DNA of 7,261 nucleotides from Gammaproteobacteria bacterium (GTDB lineage Bacteria; Pseudomonadota; Gammaproteobacteria; Eutrophobiales; Eutrophobiaceae). The notes beneath the pieces were generated by a model. It was given only the letters and a program-made list of their open reading frames with translations. It was not told the origin of the DNA and ran no database searches. This document shows positions 6,278 to 7,261 of this stretch, in pieces. The position numbers and the translations under genes are program-made. How positions within the stretch are numbered: the stretch's first letter is position 1; every line of letters begins with the position of its first letter. The stretch spans positions 1 to 7,261 of the forward strand of contig JABHFC010000393.1 of assembly GCA_018676275.1 (NCBI GenBank). Reading direction: 5' to 3'.

Positions 6278-7261
6278 TTAGTTAAAATGATAGGACGCTG
6301 TTATACCGTAAGTAGGTTCAGATAAAGCGGGAACACAGATTATAGCTTCCGTAAGACCTGCCAGATCAGTTTTAGAATTGCAGAACTCCTCACCCGTCAG
6401 GTTCTTGCCCCAGACACTGACTTCGTATTCTTCGTTGGAGCCAAAAGAAAAAGAGCTTCTGGCATTGAGTTGCCAGTAACTCGATTCACTGAGGTTACGT
6501 GCATTGTCAACGGAGTAGGTTACAGAATCCTGGTAGCGCCAATCAGTTTGTAATGCCGCTATACCATTTGCCAGCTGGAATTCCTTCCTTACTGCACCGG
6601 TAAAAGATACATCGGGCGTATTCGGCAAAACATTACCCTTTGAAACATTAACAATTAGTCCTGGATCATCAATTTCACCATCCAGTATTCCGAGACCCGC
6701 AGTAATCAACCAGCCTTCTGCAGGTACCCACTTTATATCAAACTCAGCGCCAAGCATGCTCGCTTCGGGCACATTGAGTAATTGCGGAACAGCGAATCCT
6801 GCCACTGGATCGAACAAGGGCTGGAAAGTTTGCATATTTTTCCAGTCATAGTAGAACACGGCGCCATTTAATTGCATGGAATTGTCCATCCAACTGGATT
6901 TGAAACCCAACTCGTAGGCCCAAAGCACTTCAGGCTCCACACTCTGCGACGCATTTCCGGTCAGTGCCTGCAGGGCCGCCAGACTGAAACCACCGCCTTT
7001 AAAGCCACGAGAAATACTGCCGTAGATCAGCATGTCATCTGTTGCCTGCCAATCCAAAGCGAATCGAGAACCCCATTCACTGAAATCGCCATCCAGTACT
7101 TCAACAGGTGGAAAGCAAACACCCGGCAGTGCTACCGCATCAAAACCGATATGCGCGCTGTCACCAACGTTAGGACAAAATGGCGGGGTTGCGGGTGGGC
7201 CTGGTAATTGACCAGTACAACGCACCGATGCACTGTTAAAGCCTTGTTTGGTTTCCTTGGT
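6278..7261 (-). CDS. TonB-dependent outer-membrane receptor, C-terminal part, cut by window edge
   Basis: Imports a bound substrate across the outer membrane using TonB energy. The frame stays open to the right edge, giving 327 visible C-terminal residues (starting TKETKQGFNSAS); plug domain, TonB box and signal peptide lie outside. The beta-barrel signature is clear: alternating strands, DMLIYGSISRGFKGGGFS, WAYELGFKSSWMDNSMQLNG, AVFYYDWKNMQTF, GAEFDIKWVPAEGW, VWGKNLTGEEF and the final strand YGITASYHF followed by one Asn. The patterns are those of CirA-like TonB receptors common in sphingomonads and marine gammaproteobacteria that use complex organic compounds, not obvious siderophore receptors. 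Five cysteines occur: three in an early extracellular loop (visible residues 15, 29, 49) and two near the end (294, 309), possibly disulfide-bonded. The neighbouring sulfatase suggests a sulfated substrate; this is inference. It ends at the terminator 22 bp downstream. Confidence 0.93.
   Translation of the reverse strand, partial: TKETKQGFNSASVRCTGQLPGPPATPPFCPNVGDSAHIGFDAVALPGVCFPPVEVLDGDFSEWGSRFALDWQATDDMLIYGSISRGFKGGGFSLAALQALTGNASQSVEPEVLWAYELGFKSSWMDNSMQLNGAVFYYDWKNMQTFQPLFDPVAGFAVPQLLNVPEASMLGAEFDIKWVPAEGWLITAGLGILDGEIDDPGLIVNVSKGNVLPNTPDVSFTGAVRKEFQLANGIAALQTDWRYQDSVTYSVDNARNLSESSYWQLNARSSFSFGSNEEYEVSVWGKNLTGEEFCNSKTDLAGLTEAIICVPALSEPTYGITASYHFN

Noticed and set aside
7223..7225. GTG as the start of the receptor gene
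   Set aside because: The frame is open beyond it to the window edge and a TonB receptor needs several hundred more N-terminal residues; this is an internal Val.

Overview
The window looks like chromosomal DNA of a Gram-negative, probably gammaproteobacterial and perhaps marine, heterotroph. Supporting points are a DapB of the usual proteobacterial length, a sigma54 activator of the DmpR/XylR/MopR type, a predicted lipoprotein sulfatase and a TonB-dependent outer-membrane receptor. No rRNA, tRNA, CRISPR array or intact mobile element is visible. Long AT-rich intergenic stretches with broken coding-like fragments suggest past rearrangement and gene decay. The genus cannot be told from this sequence alone.

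Layout. At the left edge (1-137, minus strand, cut by the window end) a short signal-peptide-bearing reading frame resembles the start of an outer-membrane protein. Just upstream of it, at 196-212 on the minus strand, is a close match to a sigma54 -24/-12 promoter. A perfect 16-bp palindrome (342-357) lies about 140 bp farther upstream, where enhancer-type activators bind. dapB (693-1499, minus), a lysine and cell-wall biosynthesis gene, stands alone without its common gammaproteobacterial neighbours dnaJ and carA. After a 500-bp regulatory gap comes a divergent 583-aa sigma54-dependent sensor-activator (2001-3752, plus) with XylR_N, V4R, AAA+ and Fis-type HTH domains. A gene-free stretch with decayed coding-like fragments follows (3753-4350). 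Then, on the minus strand, come a lipoprotein arylsulfatase (4351-6096), a strong bidirectional hairpin terminator (6231-6256) and the C-terminal 327 residues of a TonB-dependent receptor (6278-7261, cut by the window end).

How the parts may work together. The most interesting idea is a local sigma54 circuit. The activator has all four zinc ligands of the MopR/DmpR effector domain but lacks the His and Trp that contact phenol, so it probably senses something other than phenol. The sigma54 promoter before the outer-membrane-protein-like gene is a natural target. A near-identical 15/16-bp motif sits upstream of both that gene and the regulator gene. Separately, the receptor and the sulfatase suggest import of a sulfated organic compound and removal of its sulfate at the cell envelope; the terminator between them makes the sulfatase a separate transcription unit. 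Whether the two halves of the window belong to one pathway cannot be decided here.
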